From NCBI RefSeq assembly GCF_026343955.1, contig NZ_JAPKNI010000014.1:1-48301 (forward strand): 48,301 nucleotides of DNA, given 5' to 3'. Below, piece by piece: positions 1 to 8,012 of the stretch (position 1 is its first letter; each line of letters starts with the position of its first letter). Below the pieces are notes generated by a model. It did not search any database. It saw only the letters and a list, made by a program, of their open reading frames with translations, and had not been told where the DNA came from. Both the position numbers and the translations under genes were made by a program. The stretch is from Kaistia defluvii. GTDB lineage: Bacteria > Pseudomonadota > Alphaproteobacteria > Rhizobiales > Kaistiaceae.

Positions 1-944
1 GCGAGCCGAACCGCCCGACGCAGATTGATGGCCATCAGGGTGATGAACAGATCGAGGCTGTTCTTGGCCAGGCCGATATAGAGGAGACGCTGTCGACGGT
101 AGCTTCGTTTGAGGGTGCCAAAGATCCCCTCGACCCGCCCACGAATACGCCCGATGTCGGAGTTACGGGCCTTGTCGGCATCGCCCAGCTTGTGGTGCCG
201 GTTCGGACGGCGCATGACACCATTGCCGATCCCGGCCGCCGCCAGGCGCTGGCGCATGACGGCGTTGTCATAGGCCATGTCCGCATAGACCTTGTTCTCG
301 TCGCCCTGGACAAGGTCAGGGCCAATCGTGCAGTCAGCAACCGTCGCCCGCGTCAGCACCGCCTGACGGACAAGGCCGGAGGTCTGGTCGACGGCGATAT
401 GCAGCTTGTAACCGAAGACGGCCTTGCTGCCCTTCTTGGCCCAGACCGCCTCTGGATCGACCTTCGACACGCCGCCGCCGGCCTGCTTGCGCGGCTCGGC
501 CACCGCGGCGGCGATCAGGCTGGCGTCGATCAGTGTGCCCTGCCGCACCAGCAACCCCTTGTCGCTCAAGGCCCGGCCCACCGCTGAAAACAGCGCGTCG
601 CCCAGGCCGGCGGCAGCTAGGTCCGTGCGGAAGCGGCAAAGCGTCGAAGCATCGGGAACCGCCGCCTCGAGCGACAGGCCGACGAAGCGGCGAAACGACA
701 GCCGGTCGACCAACCCATCCTCCGCCGCTTCGTCCGACAGGTTGTACCAGCGTTGCAGAAGCAGGAGCTTGAACAGCAGGAGCGGCGGATAAGGCGGCCG
801 GCCCATGCGAGCCGACCGCAGCGGGCGCAGCAGCCCCTCGATCTTGGACCAGTCGATCAGGCCGTCGATCTCGGCCAGATGATCCTTGCGCCGCGACTGC
901 TGCCCAGACACCAGATGATCCGCGAACCCCAACTGCTTAGACAT
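1..944 (-). CDS. IS5-family DDE transposase (3' end cut by window edge)
   Basis: The reading frame is open from ATG at 944 to the window edge, 314 codons with no stop. It catalyses cut-and-paste movement of the IS. The N-terminal part (about residues 5-125) is the IS5-type DNA-binding region, with motif GRPPYPPLLLFKLLLLQRWY near residues 48-67. The DDE residues are visible: Asp140 in TLIDASL, Asp222 in VYADMAYD and Glu272 in GRVEGIFGTLKR. Length is close to the 320-330 residues usual for the family, so only a few C-terminal residues should be missing. A strong ribosome site (GGAGGGGG) lies 4 bases before the ATG. No frameshift is seen, so it may be active. Confidence 0.9.
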   Translation of the reverse strand, partial: MSKQLGFADHLVSGQQSRRKDHLAEIDGLIDWSKIEGLLRPLRSARMGRPPYPPLLLFKLLLLQRWYNLSDEAAEDGLVDRLSFRRFVGLSLEAAVPDASTLCRFRTDLAAAGLGDALFSAVGRALSDKGLLVRQGTLIDASLIAAAVAEPRKQAGGGVSKVDPEAVWAKKGSKAVFGYKLHIAVDQTSGLVRQAVLTRATVADCTIGPDLVQGDENKVYADMAYDNAVMRQRLAAAGIGNGVMRRPNRHHKLGDADKARNSDIGRIRGRVEGIFGTLKRSYRRQRLLYIGLAKNSLDLFITLMAINLRRAVRL

Positions 945-1002
945 CGAGCCCCCTCCGCATCCCCCATACGGAATCAGTCAATCCGCACTTTTGCAAGGGT
1001 CC
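1..1002 (-). mobile_element. IS5-family insertion sequence, partial (left part outside window)
   Basis: The element holds one transposase gene read leftward. Its right boundary is placed near 1002, because the minus strand there begins GGACCCTTGCAAAAGTGC, the kind of terminus seen in IS5-group elements. The matching inverted repeat would lie left of base 1, so the ends cannot be paired here. The bases just outside (1003-1036) are a chromosomal palindromic repeat, so the element seems to have landed in or beside that repeat. Exact terminus and target duplication are unproven. Confidence 0.75.
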
Positions 1003-1036
1003 CGCTTGCGGGAGAGGGTAGGGTGAGGGGCTTGCT
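1003..1036. repeat. Palindromic intergenic repeat, right half-unit
   Basis: CCCGCTTGCGGGAGAGGGT and the following GTGAGGGG plus CTTGCTTG match the right-hand units at 8013-8060 and 22963-23009. The other two copies are each paired with an inverted left-hand unit about 90-120 bp away; here the partner is absent, probably displaced by the IS. Confidence 0.7.
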
Positions 1037-1038
1037 TG

Positions 1039-1060
1039 GATTCCTGCCTTCGCGGGAAAG
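1039..1060. repeat. Short palindrome of the ATTCCTGC type after rpoH
   Basis: GATTCCTGC, CTTC, GCGGGAAAG form an imperfect hairpin four bases beyond the rpoH stop codon. It resembles the element at 23138-23157 (ATTCCTGC GAAA GCAGGAAT). It has no T-run, so it may shield the rpoH mRNA 3' end rather than terminate it. Confidence 0.6.
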
Positions 1061-1063
1061 CCC

Positions 1064-1930
1064 TCACACGAAGCTGGCCCGATCCGGGTGGTCGCGCAGC
1101 AGGGCGGCCTTCAGCTTCTCGATCGCCCGACTCTCGATCTGGCGGACGCGCTCCTTGGAGATGCCGAGCGTCTCGCCGAGCGATTCCAGTGTGGCTCCTT
1201 CCTCGCGCAGGCGGCGCTCGCGCAGGATCCGCACTTCGCGGTCGGAAAGCACGGCCATCGCATCGTGCAGCCAGGTCACCCGTCGCTCGCTGTCGATGAC
1301 GTCGCCGACCATCTGGTCGGGCAACGGCGTGTCGTCGACCAAAAAATCCTGTCGGTCGGAAGCGGACGATTCCGTGTCGTAGATCGGCGCGTTGAGCGAG
1401 GTGTCGGCGCCCGAGAGGCGCGCATCCATCATCGCCACGTCATTGGTCGAGACGCCGACAGCGATGGCGATCTGCTGGTAGATCTGCTGGTTGGGGATCG
1501 CCACCGAGCCCTGGGAGAGCTTGGCGCGCAGCCGGCGAAGATTGAAGAACAGCGCCTTCTGGGTCGAACTGGTGCCGCCGCGCACGATGGACCAGTTGCG
1601 CAGGATATAGTCCTGGATGGAGGCGCGGATCCACCAGGTGGCATAGGTCGAGAAGCGGACATCGCGATCCGGTTCGAACCGGGCCGCAGCCTCCAGCAGC
1701 CCGACATGGCCTTCCTGGATCAGGTCGCTCATCGGCAGGCCGAAATGGCGGAACCGCGCCGCGATGGCGATCACAAGCCGCATATGCGAGGCGGCAAGGC
1801 GGTGCAGCGCGTTCTGATCCTTGATATCGCGCCAGCGAATGGCGAGATTCTTTTCCTCATCCCGTTCCAGATATGGGGCCTGCATCGCCGCCTTGACGAA
1901 TTGCCGCCCAGAGATCGCCGATGTGCCCAT
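1064..1930 (-). CDS. rpoH: RNA polymerase sigma-32-type factor RpoH (RpoH2-like)
   Basis: A 288-residue alternative sigma factor that directs RNA polymerase to heat-shock and stress promoters. Region 2 is clear in residues about 55-130 (SDLIQEGHVGLLEAAARF, then VRFSTYATWWIRASIQDY). The RpoH signature box KALFFNLRRLRAKL follows. Region 4 with its helix-turn-helix (LGETLGISKERVRQIESRAI) is near the C-terminus. Start ATG 1930 is chosen because AGGAG sits 8 bases upstream and family similarity begins there; the longer frame up to 2236 runs through the promoter and the carD terminator. An EcfG-type promoter lies at 1977-2001. Many Hyphomicrobiales carry two rpoH genes; I call this RpoH2-like from the promoter type, which is inference. 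Confidence 0.93.
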   Translation of the reverse strand: MGTSAISGRQFVKAAMQAPYLERDEEKNLAIRWRDIKDQNALHRLAASHMRLVIAIAARFRHFGLPMSDLIQEGHVGLLEAAARFEPDRDVRFSTYATWWIRASIQDYILRNWSIVRGGTSSTQKALFFNLRRLRAKLSQGSVAIPNQQIYQQIAIAVGVSTNDVAMMDARLSGADTSLNAPIYDTESSASDRQDFLVDDTPLPDQMVGDVIDSERRVTWLHDAMAVLSDREVRILRERRLREEGATLESLGETLGISKERVRQIESRAIEKLKAALLRDHPDRASFV

Positions 1931-1976
1931 GCGACCCGCTCCTGTGTTTGGAATTTCGTGCGCCCCACGTTTGAAC

Positions 1977-2001
1977 AACAGCAACCCTACGCCCCGGTTC
2001 C
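1977..2001 (-). promoter_or_regulatory. Candidate EcfG (general stress sigma) promoter of rpoH
   Basis: On the minus strand, GGAACC begins at 2001 and GTT lies at 1979-1977, with 17 bases between GGAAC and GTT. This fits the GGAAC-N16/17-GTT pattern of EcfG/RpoE2 promoters. The predicted transcript would start about 40 bases before the rpoH ATG. EcfG-type control of rpoH2 is known in rhizobia. Confidence 0.65.
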
Positions 2002-2090
2002 GAAAAGGCGACGCACATTGGTGTGATGCGGTCGACAGAAGCTTGTGATGGCGGCAGAGCGTCGCAGGGCGGCCGGCAGGATGCGGGCAT

Positions 2091-2122
2091 AAAAAAAACG
2101 CCCGGCGGAGCCGGGCGTTTTT
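2091..2122. terminator. Rho-independent terminator of carD
   Basis: A 7-bp stem CGCCCGG/CCGGGCG with loop CGGAG is flanked by eight A on the left and five T on the right, so it can work on both strands. It sits 23 bases past the carD stop and separates carD from the rpoH promoter. Confidence 0.85.
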
Positions 2123-2144
2123 CGGGAAAGACGATGCGCCGGGA

Positions 2145-2738
2145 TCACGCGGCTTCGTCGTGCTTCTCGTCGTCGCTTTCGACTTCGGCGACCGCTTCCT
2201 CATCGGCCTTGCCGCCGCGCTTCGGGCTCTTGGCAAGGTTCTGTTCGATCTGGCGGACCGCCTCGGTCTCCGAAATCTCGCTCACCGCCGCGATTTCGCG
2301 CGACATGCGGTCGAGGGCAGCCTCATAGAGCTGGCGCTCGCTGTAGGACTGCTCGGGCTGGGTATCCGAGCGGAACAGGTCGCGGACGACTTCCGAGATC
2401 TGGATCAGATCGCCGGAATTGATCTTCGCTTCATATTCCTGGGCGCGACGGCTCCACATGGTGCGCTTGACGCGGGCGCGGCCACGGATGGTTTCGAGGG
2501 CCTTCTTGACGGTCGTTGCATCCGAAAGCTTGCGCATCCCGACCGTCGCCGCTTTGGCGACCGGTACGCGCAGCTTCATCTTGTCCTTCTCGAATGCAAT
2601 AACGAAGAGCTCAAGCTTGATGCCGGCCACTTCCTGTTCTTCAATGCCGACGATCTCGCCGACGCCATGCGCCGGATAGACGATGTGTTCGCCGGTCTTG
2701 AAATCGGAACGCAGAGTGGTCTTCTTGAGGGTGGCCAT
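2145..2738 (-). CDS. carD: CarD/CdnL-family RNA polymerase-binding regulator
   Basis: A 197-residue protein of the CarD/CdnL family, which binds the RNA polymerase beta subunit and stabilises open complexes, often at rRNA promoters. The N-terminal RNA polymerase-interacting domain is visible (FKTGEHIVYPAHGVGEIVGI, near residues 12-31), followed by the helical DNA-binding domain with WSRRAQEYEAKINSGDLIQI. The last 30 residues are charged and acidic (EEAVAEVESDDEKHDEAA). Start ATG 2738 follows GGAG at an 11-base spacing; an upstream in-frame start at 2780 would add 14 unconserved residues. A terminator follows at 2091-2122 and a candidate promoter lies far upstream at 3086-3113. Confidence 0.92.
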   Translation of the reverse strand: MATLKKTTLRSDFKTGEHIVYPAHGVGEIVGIEEQEVAGIKLELFVIAFEKDKMKLRVPVAKAATVGMRKLSDATTVKKALETIRGRARVKRTMWSRRAQEYEAKINSGDLIQISEVVRDLFRSDTQPEQSYSERQLYEAALDRMSREIAAVSEISETEAVRQIEQNLAKSPKRGGKADEEAVAEVESDDEKHDEAA

Positions 2739-3200
2739 ACGCGTATTAACTCCGTTAAATTGGCGGGCCCGGCTCGCCAAGCCAGAGGCCGGATTTTGAC
2801 GAAACCCGTCTCATCCATGGCTGTCGCGGTTCCGGACCGGTCCCGGAACAACACGTTCCGGAGGCGACCCGGTCAGGTTCGCTCTTCCACTGTCAGCCGA
2901 TCCGGAAAACGCTCGTCCCGATCCGGGGATCCGCACGCGCACAACCCAACATCGACAACGATCCATCGCCAGCGCGCCTTAATGTCGCGGCAGGACGACT
3001 TCTCGCTTCAATGTTGAGGGTTGTTCACGAACGAAACACCAGAAAGGTGCGGTGACGCCGTAAGTGGTTACCGACTGTATTTGTATATATATCACAAAAT
3101 ACCCAAAAATCAAAGCATTGCCGTCGCGGTGCGCGGGCGCACCTCGACAGCGGCTTCGTCCTGGGCCAGGCGTCGGTCGGATGGCGGCGGCGGAGCCGGC
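2739..3200. other. 462-bp gene-free gap between fdxA and carD
   Basis: No convincing gene is seen on either strand. The gap holds a dyad CCGGAAC-AACAC-GTTCCGG at 2843-2861, an AT-rich island at about 3079-3118 with a promoter-like sequence, and a small hairpin GGTGCG-CGGG-CGCACC at 3128-3143. The stretch is long enough for a leader of about 340 bases on carD or a small RNA on the minus strand. Confidence 0.6.
3086..3113 (-). promoter_or_regulatory. Candidate sigma-70 promoter upstream of carD
   Basis: On the minus strand TTGATT (3113-3108) is followed after 16 bases by TATATA (3091-3086). It lies in the most AT-rich 40 bases of the neighbourhood. It would give carD a leader of roughly 340 bases, or serve a separate small transcript. 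Confidence 0.45.
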
Positions 3201-3539
3201 TCAGTCGCCCTCGCCGGGAGCCGCGGAGAAGAGGGTCTCGAGCTTGTTGGCGACGCCGTCGAAGTCCGCGGCGTCGGCCGGCGCATCCTTGCGCACCGTG
3301 ATGTTCGGCCACTTCTCGGCATATTCGGCGTTGAGCTTCAGCCACTTCTCGAGGCCTGGCTCGGTGTCCGGCTTGATCGCCTCGGCCGGGCATTCCGGCT
3401 CGCAGACGCCGCAGTCGATGCACTCATCCGGATGGATGACCAGCATGTTTTCGCCCTCGTAGAAGCAGTCGACGGGACATACTTCGACGCAATCCGTGAA
3501 TTTGCAGCGGATGCAATTGTCAGTCACGACATAGGGCAA
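3201..3539 (-). CDS. fdxA: 7Fe ferredoxin FdxA, TTG start
   Basis: A 112-residue ferredoxin carrying one [3Fe-4S] and one [4Fe-4S] cluster, an electron carrier in the cytoplasm. The cluster ligands lie in [17 protein letters not shown] near the N-terminus and in [12 protein letters not shown] near residues 39-50. A long C-terminal tail ending PGEGD is typical of the alphaproteobacterial protein. I place the start at TTG 3539, giving MPYVVTDNC as in relatives, with GAGGAG six bases upstream. The first in-frame ATG (3557) would add six residues and has a poorer ribosome site; the GAGGAG then lies inside the coding region. It follows the S4 gene by 119 bases, likely in the same transcript. Confidence 0.92.
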   Translation of the reverse strand: MPYVVTDNCIRCKFTDCVEVCPVDCFYEGENMLVIHPDECIDCGVCEPECPAEAIKPDTEPGLEKWLKLNAEYAEKWPNITVRKDAPADAADFDGVANKLETLFSAAPGEGD

Positions 3540-3658
3540 GATCGTCTCCTCGGGCAAGCACGCTCCAAGCTCGCCGGCGTCGTCTGGGTAAACGCTTTAG
3601 CGGGACGGCGCAAGGATCGCGGATGCCGCATCGCCAAGCTCAGGCCGAATGAATTTCC

Positions 3659-4063
3659 TCAATCTTCGTCGTCATTTGGAAAATTCTCGCCCGGGTCGCC
3701 GGATGAGGCGGAATGGAACGCATCGAGCACCCGCCGATCGCGTTTTGTCGGCCTCGGACCGCCCCGGATGACCGGCTCCGTCAGCACGGCCGGCGGCGTC
3801 AGGTCTTCGTAAAGGCGCTGCGCCTCGGGGGCGGGACCCCGGCGCGTGCCGGGGTCGAGGATCCTGACGACGCGGATCTGCCGCTCCAGCGACAGGGTCA
3901 GGACGTCGCCGGGCCGCACGAGGCGGCTCGACGCGTCGATCTTGTCGCGGTTGACCCGGACCTTGCCACCCGCGACGAGCTTCTGGGCGATCGAGCGGCT
4001 TTTCGCGAAGCGGGCAAACCAGAGCCATTTGTCGATACGCTGGCGCCCGGTTTCCTCGCTCAT
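3659..4063 (-). CDS. S4-domain RNA-binding protein, Hsp15 type
   Basis: A 134-residue protein with an S4 RNA-binding fold in residues about 9-70 (RIDKWLWFARFAKSRSIAQK, then GGKVRVNRDKIDASSRLVRPGDVL). It resembles Hsp15 (HslR), which in E. coli binds stalled 50S subunits that keep a nascent chain. The C-terminal half is charged and low in structure, ending FPNDDED. ATG 4063 has GGAGCGGCG just upstream. It starts 18 bases after the helicase stop, so the two RNA-handling genes are almost surely co-transcribed. That it works in ribosome rescue is inference from the family. Confidence 0.85.
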   Translation of the reverse strand: MSEETGRQRIDKWLWFARFAKSRSIAQKLVAGGKVRVNRDKIDASSRLVRPGDVLTLSLERQIRVVRILDPGTRRGPAPEAQRLYEDLTPPAVLTEPVIRGGPRPTKRDRRVLDAFHSASSGDPGENFPNDDED

Positions 4064-4081
4064 CGCCGCTCCGCGTCTCGC

Positions 4082-7000
4082 TTAGCCACCGCGCTTCTTG
4101 GCTTCGAGGTCGGCCTTGAGAGCCGCCAGGGCCGCGAAGGGCGAATTCGGGTCGATCGGCCGCTCGCGCCGGGGTTCCTCGCGGCGCGGCTGCGGCGCGT
4201 TCTGGCCCTGGCGATGATCGCCGCCCTTGTTGCGGTGGTCATTCCCCGGACGATCGTTGCGACGGCCCTCGCGCTCGCCCTGCGGACGATCGCCGGCGCC
4301 GCGCTCGGGACGCGGACCCCGCGACTGTTGCGGACGGCCGCCCTGGCGGCGTCCGTCGCGTTCGCCATCGGCCTGACGGCCACCCCGGCCTTCCGGCCTT
4401 GCCTCACCGGCGACTGCCTCGGCGGGGGCGCCCTGGTTGGGGCGGCGGTCGCGGCGGTTGTCGCGCTGCTGCGGGCGACGGTCGAAACGGCCGGGACGCC
4501 AGACGTCGATCATTTCCGGCTCGGCCGGCGCGGCGGCCTCGGCTTCCACCGGCTCGCCATCGCTGGTCTCGAGCGACGGTGCCTCGACGACCGGGGTCGT
4601 GTCAGCCTCGGTGGTTTCGCCGACGGGGTCCTCGGTCGTCGTCTCGGTCACGACGGTTTCCACCGTCTCTTCCGAGGCGACGGTCTCGGCAGCCGGCGCT
4701 TCGACCTCCGCAGGCGACTCGCCCGCCGTCTCGGTGACGGTTTCCGTGGTCTCTTCCGAAACCGCTGTCACGGCCGGGGTTGCATCCGCGACCGGTGCCT
4801 TGGGCGGCGCCGGGCGGCGGTCGAGACGATAGCCGAGCGACTTCAGCACGCCGGCGAAGTCTTCGCCGGAGCAGCCCAGAAGCGAGGTCATCGACACGGT
4901 GACGGTGAAGCCATTGCCGTCGACGGCGCCTTCCGGCGGCACCAGATTGTCGGGGGTCGGCTTCCACGCGATCAGCGGGCGGATGATATCGGCCAGACGC
5001 TCGAGGATGTCGATGCGCACGGCGCGGTTGCCGGCGATGCGATAGCCGACGACCTTGTAGAGCGGGCGGGCGAAGGCCGGGTCGACCGGCACCGTGGTGC
5101 GGCCGGTTGCCGAAAGCTGCGGCAGCTCGGCCAGGCCGGGCGCGTCGAGACCATGGTTCTTCAGCGCCCACAGCATGGCGTTCAGCGCGCTCGGCGCGGG
5201 CTTCAGTAGGGCCGGCACATAGATGTGATAGGCGCCGAACCGCACGCCGAGCTTGCGCAGGCCCGAGCGGGCTTCCTGGTCGAGCGCCTTGATCTCGTCG
5301 GCCAGTTCCGACCGCTCGAGCACGCCCTGGCCCTCGACGAGCCGGAAGGCGATGCCGCGCGCGGGCGCCGAAAGCTCGACGCCGGCCAGAAGCTCGAACA
5401 GCGGCTTCAGCAGCGTCTCGACATGGCTCTTGAGCCAGATGTCGACGCGGTCCTGCACGCGCTCGCGGGCCGGGCCCGTCAGGCCTTCATCGGCCAGCAG
5501 GATCAGGCGCGGGCGCAGGACGTCGTCGGTCGCGACGATCCGTGCCACCGGCGCGCCGAGCCAGCGCAGCGTACCGTCGGTCGACAGCACGAATTCGGGA
5601 TTGGGCGCATTGCCGATCTTCTCGGCACGGCGTTCGATTTCGCCGGCAAGCGCCTTCTGGGCAATCGCCCCGATCGCTTTGGCGTCCGGTCCGTCGGCCT
5701 GGGGATCTGGCGTGAAGCGGAAACCCTGCAGGCTTCCGACATGCTGTCCCTCGACCAGCACATCGCCGGAGGTCGTGATTTCTGCTTCGAGCATGGCGTT
5801 TTCTCTGAGCCGCTTCATCAGTACACTTGTGCGCCGATCCACGAAACGCTGAGTGAGCCTTTCGTGGAGCGCATCGGAAAGACGATCCTCTATAGCGCGG
5901 GTGCGCTCCTGCCAATGGCGAGGATCCTTAAGCCAGTTAGGCCGGTTTGCCGCAAAGGTCCATGTCCGAATGTGCGCAATGCGGTTGGCGAGCGTATCGA
6001 TATCGCCATCTGTGCGATCTGCAAAGGCGACCTGACGCTGAAACCAGTCGTCCGGCACCGCGCCATCGCGGGCGACGAAGGTGAAAATATCGCCGACCAG
6101 CTCGGCATGATTAGCCGGGGCAATGCGTCGATAATCAGGCGTCTGGCAAATATCCCAGAGCAGTTCGAGCCGCTCGCGACGATCGGCAAGGCCCCGGATG
6201 CCGGGATCGCGGGCCAGGATTTCCAGCACCGTGACGTCCTCGGACGGCGGCGCCTTGGACAGGCCTTCATGGCCCGGCGGACGGTCCAGACTGGCGCGAA
6301 GCGTATCGATCGAACGGAAATCGAGCGCACGATTGCGCCATTGCAGCGTGCGCACCGACATGAAGTGGTGGCTTTCCAGCGCCTCGATCAGTTCGTCCTC
6401 GAAGGGATCGACCTGGCCGGTCACGCCGAAGGTGCCGTCACGCGTGTGGCGTCCGGCGCGGCCGGCGATCTGGCCGAGCTCGGCCGCCGTCAGCCGGCGA
6501 TACTGGAAGCCGTCGAACTTGCGCTCCTGCGCAAAGGCAACATGGTCGACGTCGAGATTGAGGCCCATGCCGATCGCGTCGGTGGCGACGAGAAAATCGA
6601 CATCGCCCGACTGATAAAGTTCGACCTGGGCGTTTCGCGTGCGCGGGCTGAGCGATCCGAGAACCACCGCGGCGCCACCGCGTTGCCGGCGAATCAGTTC
6701 GGCGACCGCATAAACCTCGTCGGCCGAGAAGGCGACGACGGCGGAACGGCGGGGCAGACGGGTGATCTTCTTCGAGCCGGCATAGGTCAGCATCGACATG
6801 CGCGGGCGGGTGACGATCTCGATGCCCGGCAGCAGTTTTTCCAGGATGCCGCGCATGGTGGCGGCGCCCAGCAGCAGCGTCTCGTCGCGACCGCGCAGGT
6901 TCAGCAGCCGGTCGGTGAACACATGGCCGCGATCGAGATCGGCGGCGAGCTGGATCTCGTCGATGGCAACGAAGGAAACGTCGGTATGCGAGGGCAGGGC

Positions 7001-7270
7001 CTCGACCGTGCAGACGCGAAAGCGCGGATTGGGCGGGACGATCTTTTCCTCGCCCGTGATCAGCGCCACCGATTCCGCGCCGACCCGGGCTACGATCCGG
7101 CCATAGACCTCGCGCGCCAGCAGGCGCAACGGCAGGCCGATGATTCCCGAAGAATGCGCGAGCATCCGCTCGATCGCCAGATGGGTCTTGCCGGTGTTGG
7201 TGGGCCCCAGAACGGCAGTGACATTGCGCCCGCCCGCTCCGGCGCCTGGTGGTCTCGTCCGTTCATTCAT
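4082..7270 (-). CDS. Suv3-like ATP-dependent RNA helicase with long disordered tail
   Basis: A 1062-residue superfamily-2 helicase related to mitochondrial SUV3 (SUPV3L1). Motif I is GPTNTGKT (residues 22-29) and motif II is DEIQ (104-107); the family uses DEIQ where most relatives have DEAD or DExH. Motif VI is QIAGRAGRH near residue 268. The helicase core and C-terminal domain fill about the first 830 residues. The remaining roughly 230 residues are low complexity: first acidic and rich in E, T, V and A, then very rich in R, G, D and Q, ending in an ordered-looking segment PNSPFAALAALKADLEAKK. The tail probably binds RNA. First gene of the helicase-S4-fdxA group. No strong ribosome site precedes ATG 7270. 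Confidence 0.9.
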   Translation of the reverse strand: MNERTRPPGAGAGGRNVTAVLGPTNTGKTHLAIERMLAHSSGIIGLPLRLLAREVYGRIVARVGAESVALITGEEKIVPPNPRFRVCTVEALPSHTDVSFVAIDEIQLAADLDRGHVFTDRLLNLRGRDETLLLGAATMRGILEKLLPGIEIVTRPRMSMLTYAGSKKITRLPRRSAVVAFSADEVYAVAELIRRQRGGAAVVLGSLSPRTRNAQVELYQSGDVDFLVATDAIGMGLNLDVDHVAFAQERKFDGFQYRRLTAAELGQIAGRAGRHTRDGTFGVTGQVDPFEDELIEALESHHFMSVRTLQWRNRALDFRSIDTLRASLDRPPGHEGLSKAPPSEDVTVLEILARDPGIRGLADRRERLELLWDICQTPDYRRIAPANHAELVGDIFTFVARDGAVPDDWFQRQVAFADRTDGDIDTLANRIAHIRTWTFAANRPNWLKDPRHWQERTRAIEDRLSDALHERLTQRFVDRRTSVLMKRLRENAMLEAEITTSGDVLVEGQHVGSLQGFRFTPDPQADGPDAKAIGAIAQKALAGEIERRAEKIGNAPNPEFVLSTDGTLRWLGAPVARIVATDDVLRPRLILLADEGLTGPARERVQDRVDIWLKSHVETLLKPLFELLAGVELSAPARGIAFRLVEGQGVLERSELADEIKALDQEARSGLRKLGVRFGAYHIYVPALLKPAPSALNAMLWALKNHGLDAPGLAELPQLSATGRTTVPVDPAFARPLYKVVGYRIAGNRAVRIDILERLADIIRPLIAWKPTPDNLVPPEGAVDGNGFTVTVSMTSLLGCSGEDFAGVLKSLGYRLDRRPAPPKAPVADATPAVTAVSEETTETVTETAGESPAEVEAPAAETVASEETVETVVTETTTEDPVGETTEADTTPVVEAPSLETSDGEPVEAEAAAPAEPEMIDVWRPGRFDRRPQQRDNRRDRRPNQGAPAEAVAGEARPEGRGGRQADGERDGRRQGGRPQQSRGPRPERGAGDRPQGEREGRRNDRPGNDHRNKGGDHRQGQNAPQPRREEPRRERPIDPNSPFAALAALKADLEAKKRGG

Positions 7271-7617
7271 ATCGCGGGCAGTCTCACTTCCAGATCAACG
7301 CTATCGAGCATGCCCCTGTATCATGTCGAAACAGAGAAGCGCTTTCAGGCCGTGCCGCGAGCGGCGCCGGTTAAGTTCTAGAACCTTAATGGAACAAACG
7401 AGGTCCGAATCGCTGACTCCCCGGAAATCGCGTTCTGTTCACCACCATATATGTGCCGCCCCAACGCCGGCGCCACGAAATAGTGCCGCAGGCTTGCCTC
7501 GAAAGACCGCAAAAGGCTCCGCGTCGTTAACGTTTGCCGCAACGCAACGGCGCGGCGTGGTTAGCAGACCATGAATTCGGGCGAGGCTGTCCGGCCGCGC
7601 CGCGTTAAGGACTCGAC

Positions 7618-7671
7618 CGAATCCGGAACGGAGCATGGACGAATCGCTGGCGAATCGCCGTTCCGGATTCG
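7618..7671. repeat. 14-bp perfect inverted repeat with structured loop
   Basis: CGAATCCGGAACGG (7618-7631) is matched by its exact reverse complement at 7658-7671. The 26-base loop contains the direct repeat CGAATCG-CTGG-CGAATCG, and CGAATC also opens the left arm. There is no T-run, so it is not a standard terminator. It could be a small-RNA hairpin, a two-site operator or a relic of a small mobile element. Confidence 0.75.
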
Positions 7672-7895
7672 TGCTGGCTAGCCGTGGTGTCGCGCGCGGG
7701 CGCGGACACTATGGGCGGAGTGCACTGGCGGCCGGCGCCTGGAAGTTGTCCGTGGGATCCCGGCTTTCGGCAGGTGTCGCGTTAACGGGTGGCAGGCGGG
7801 ATGTCGCAATTCGGGACAGGCGGCATGGGGACCGTCCAAGATGCGGGATAGATCGCGGTATCGCCACGGCATTGGAGCGGGCTGCAGCGAAGGCA

Positions 7896-7935
7896 GACCC
7901 TCACCCCAACCCTCTCCCGCAAGCGGGCGAGGGGG
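7896..7935. repeat. Palindromic repeat, left unit of a doublet
   Basis: AGACCCTCACCCCAACCCTC is followed by TCCCGCAAGCGGGCGAGGGG, with stem CCCGC-AA-GCGGG. It matches the unit at 22880-22922 and is inverted with respect to 8013-8060. Confidence 0.75.
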
Positions 7936-8012
7936 GCTCGCCGGCACCCGTGGCTGGCGCAGGCTCCCTGCGTCCATGGTTGTCGCTACGCCCTTGATGA
8001 AGACCACCGGCC

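Noticed and set aside
5225-7381. 718-codon open frame on the plus strand opposite the helicase gene
   Set aside because: It is an antisense shadow caused by high-GC codon bias; the minus-strand protein has full helicase motifs and the plus frame resembles nothing.
7635-7997. 120-codon frame containing PHPNPLPQAGEG
   Set aside because: This peptide is the translation of the palindromic repeat and is a frequent false gene call.
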